From Neisseria shayeganii 871 (GTDB taxonomy: Bacteria > Pseudomonadota > Gammaproteobacteria > Burkholderiales > Neisseriaceae), in contig NZ_JH164926.1 of the NCBI RefSeq assembly GCF_000226875.1, positions 2,279,909-2,322,135 on the forward strand: a stretch of 42,227 bases of DNA, read 5' to 3'. The notes below the pieces were generated by a model. It was not told where the DNA came from. It worked only from the letters and a program-made list of their open reading frames with translations, and ran no database searches. The translations under genes and the position numbers were made by a program. Shown one piece after another: positions 40,427 through 42,227 of this stretch (positions within the stretch are counted from its first letter, which is position 1; each line of letters begins with the position of its first letter).

Positions 40427-41865
40427 GATGGATTCCTTTCTAGAGAGACAATTTCAGGTTCTGGGATATAGGTGGGATACTCTTGTTTCCGAATCAGCGA
40501 TTCGGCAATATGGCCGGCCTGCTGAAGGCGTTTGCGAGCTTCGATTTCTTCATACAGTGCATGGCATTCAGCATCGGTGGGCATGTATTCATCAATCGTC
40601 ATGCGGAATTCGTCCAAATCGAAGGGCGCAAAACCGTCATGGTGCAAATAGTGAACCCTGATGGCATCGCAGTTATATTCGGACGGATCCAGCCCTTTCG
40701 GGTATTTGCCTTCATCGGCCACCAGACGGCGGACGATTTCCGAATCGGGGAAACCGGCATCCACGAGAAAACGGACAAAGCGGCCGACTTGGTTTCTGGC
40801 ATGGAATTCCCGCTGTTCGAAAGTGAGGTTCACCACATTGGCTTTAGTTTCAATACGATTGGCCGCTACCTGAAACAGTTCTTCACCGATCGGGAAAGCA
40901 CCCGTCAAATACTGACCCGGCTTAATCAAAATATCGTGCGGTATCACACAATCATGTTTGCGGAACTCGACTTCGAAGCGAACCCACGGGCTGGACTTGT
41001 CGCCGAACTTTTTGCCTTTCTCGTAAATGCGCGCTAGCTTGGACGAGCCTTTGCGACCGATGTAAAGCGTTTTGCCGGAACCATCTTCAATATTCCAGGC
41101 AGTGCCGCGGCATTCGGCTTTAGGTGTAACGTTATGGTTGTCGTAACGGCCTTTTTTGTGATCAACCAAAGCCTGATCAGGCGTGTATTCGCCGTTGAAA
41201 AAATCATGGGCCACATCGCAACGGGTAATGCGCGGTTTGATCGCCTGTTGCAGGAACTCATACAAACGGCCTTCCCAACCGGGCAGGGCGGCTTGGCAGC
41301 CGACGGCATTTAAATCAATCAATACGGTGTTACGTTGACCGCCGTGATGAAGCGTGCCGTATGCCGCGTTATCGGGGCCGATTTGGTAATAAGCCTGATA
41401 GAAGAACTTGCCTTTACCAAGCATTTTTTTGGTAATGCCGAAACCGAAGATTTTTTCGAGTGATTCGCTACAGGCGGAAATAAAATCGTTTTGGCCGACC
41501 AGACGGTTTTGCAGGTAGTGAAAAATGGTGTCTTCGTGAAAAGTGAAGGTGAGGTAGTCAATCAGCGCACCGTCTTCACGGCCTTTACGCAAGGGAATTT
41601 CAAGAAGGTTGCCTTTGGCGTCGGTAACGTAGGTTTGGAAATATTCGGTGGTTTGAATATTGGCCCAGTCGATTTGCTCCCCCGCTGAAGGTTTTTGGGT
41701 TTCTTGCTCCCCCCCTGTTAGCCTAGGGGGGGCATCTGCCGCCGCTGCCGCGTCAGCCGCCGCTAAGCGGCTGTCTGCCGCGTCATCTGGCGGCAGATAC
41801 TTTGATGCGGCAATGACAACATCAATTTCGGCGGCATCCGGTAAGGTGTTTCTTGTGCGAGACAT
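40423..41865 (-). CDS. Phage replication initiation protein (rolling-circle Rep)
   Basis: A 480-residue Rep protein of the filamentous phage/plasmid Rep_trans type. Motifs include DYLTFTFHEDTIFHYL (about 104-119), RITRCDVAHDFFNGEYTPDQ (about 213-232; metal-binding Asp/His), TLYIGRKGSSKLARIYEKGK (about 268-287) and VRFEVEFRKHDCVIP, as in initiators that nick the plus-strand origin. The N-terminal 65 residues are a low-complexity Ala/Asp stretch containing a seven-C/seven-G inverted pair (41709-41715, 41726-41732). It ends overlapping the next gene. No clear ribosome site was seen. Confidence 0.83.
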   Translation of the reverse strand: MSRTRNTLPDAAEIDVVIAASKYLPPDDAADSRLAAADAAAAADAPPRLTGGEQETQKPSAGEQIDWANIQTTEYFQTYVTDAKGNLLEIPLRKGREDGALIDYLTFTFHEDTIFHYLQNRLVGQNDFISACSESLEKIFGFGITKKMLGKGKFFYQAYYQIGPDNAAYGTLHHGGQRNTVLIDLNAVGCQAALPGWEGRLYEFLQQAIKPRITRCDVAHDFFNGEYTPDQALVDHKKGRYDNHNVTPKAECRGTAWNIEDGSGKTLYIGRKGSSKLARIYEKGKKFGDKSSPWVRFEVEFRKHDCVIPHDILIKPGQYLTGAFPIGEELFQVAANRIETKANVVNLTFEQREFHARNQVGRFVRFLVDAGFPDSEIVRRLVADEGKYPKGLDPSEYNCDAIRVHYLHHDGFAPFDLDEFRMTIDEYMPTDAECHALYEEIEARKRLQQAGHIAESLIRKQEYPTYIPEPEIVSLERNPS

Positions 41866-41875
41866 GGATCACACC

Positions 41876-42227
41876 TCAAGCTGCGAACAAATCGACTTGG
41901 TACAGACGCAGGTTTAAATCGACCTCGTCATAAAACGGCACGTCCAAATCATGAGCGATACGCTCAGCTTTGTTGCGGGCGAAATTTTGGACAAATTCGG
42001 CGGTAGAACCGACGTCATCAAAGGAAAAGGTGTCCACGCAGGCGCTATGCTGTTGGCTGAGTGATACGAAGATGCACATGCGCGACCCCTGAAAAGCTAA
42101 GGTTACGCATGGGTAAATTTGATTGTTGTATTGATACACAGGCAGCCCCTTACACTTGGCAATAAAAATCCCCGAATCCAAAATCTTGAACTTGTCAAGA
42201 CCCTGAAAACGGGGGTCAATATATAAG
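41876..42227 (-). CDS. First gene of the phage operon, partial at window edge, unknown
   Basis: The frame is open to the right edge, reading IDPRFQGLDKFKILDSGIFI and continuing GLPVYQYNNQIYPCVTLAFQ to a VDLFAA end. A TTG at 42179-42181 could start a 101-residue version, but it has no ribosome site, so I treat the gene as 5'-partial. A small protein in this place precedes Rep in neisserial filamentous phages. A palindrome (TCTTGA/TCAAGA, 42184-42200) lies in the edge region. Confidence 0.6.
   Translation of the reverse strand, partial: LYIDPRFQGLDKFKILDSGIFIAKCKGLPVYQYNNQIYPCVTLAFQGSRMCIFVSLSQQHSACVDTFSFDDVGSTAEFVQNFARNKAERIAHDLDVPFYDEVDLNLRLYQVDLFAA

Larger units (their letters stand above)
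33420..42227 (-). mobile_element. Inovirus-type (Nf/TspB) prophage with IS110 transposase, right end outside the window
   Basis: A contiguous lower-GC block with filamentous phage gene order on the minus strand: partial ORF, replication initiator, ssDNA-binding-type protein, small protein, coat, minor coat peptides, TspB, DUF2523, Zot. Accessory genes on the plus strand, structured RNAs and an IS110 recombinase lie at its left. The left boundary is approximate (33.25-33.42 kb); the right attachment site is not included. Confidence 0.85.

Overview
The window is chromosomal DNA of a member of the Neisseriaceae. The 12-mer AGGCTACCTGAA, the Eikenella-type dialect of the neisserial DNA uptake sequence (DUS) as I remember it, occurs about 28 times on both strands, often as paired inverted copies that form terminators between genes. 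Gene content agrees: a fused BirA-CoaX protein, an adhesin-complex/MliC-like lipoprotein, an exbB-exbD-tonB cluster, and a TspB/Zot filamentous prophage next to a Piv/Irg-like IS110 transposase. I cannot fix the genus or species.

Positions 1-33.0 kb are GC-rich host backbone, mostly short housekeeping operons. In order: DUF1275 protein and glmS; acyl-CoA-binding protein; NfsA-like nitroreductase; M48 protease; YjdF; a frameshifted PAP2 phosphatase; an RNase II-type enzyme; FKBP; DUF2061; a hydroxyacid dehydrogenase; dienelactone hydrolase; lpxC; waaC; etfBA; dnaJ; maf; pgi; orn with a small lipoprotein gene; an MBL hydrolase; an MliC-like lipoprotein; fxsA; an NlpD-like activator; hldC, birA-coaX and a SPOR protein; pncC; tonB-exbB-exbD; a baeRF protein. 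Envelope biogenesis recurs: lpxC, waaC and hldC feed lipid A and heptose core, glmS feeds UDP-GlcNAc, and NlpD would act at the septum. Two parS-like palindromes (10.03 and 17.01 kb) suggest this part lies in the ParB-bound, origin-side region of the chromosome. A small non-autonomous repeat of 143-184 bp with GAGACCTTTGCAAAA ends is scattered through the backbone and has rewritten the ends of at least two genes.

From about 33.3 kb to the right edge lies a lower-GC inovirus-type prophage, open at the right. Read right to left on the minus strand it has an N-terminally open ORF, a replication initiator, an ssDNA-binding-type protein, a 68-aa protein, the major coat protein, two small membrane proteins (one of 23 aa), a 98-aa unknown, TspB-type adsorption protein, DUF2523 minor coat protein, Zot assembly ATPase, and a 24-codon ORF coupled to zot. 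The left part is non-structural: an IS110-family transposase, two acidic accessory genes on the plus strand, a 196-nt compound hairpin, and three covarying structured elements.

The three structured elements (34582-34680, 34788-34916, 35964-36056) are the most interesting find. They share nested helices, a conserved internal loop and a 13-bp bulged hairpin whose bases change while pairing is kept. They resemble the C4 antisense RNAs that control immunity and antirepression in phages P1, P4 and N15. The internal-loop strand of the third copy is complementary over 12 nt (one G-U) to the leader of the accessory gene pair, which suggests an antisense switch linking the structural operon to the accessory operon.
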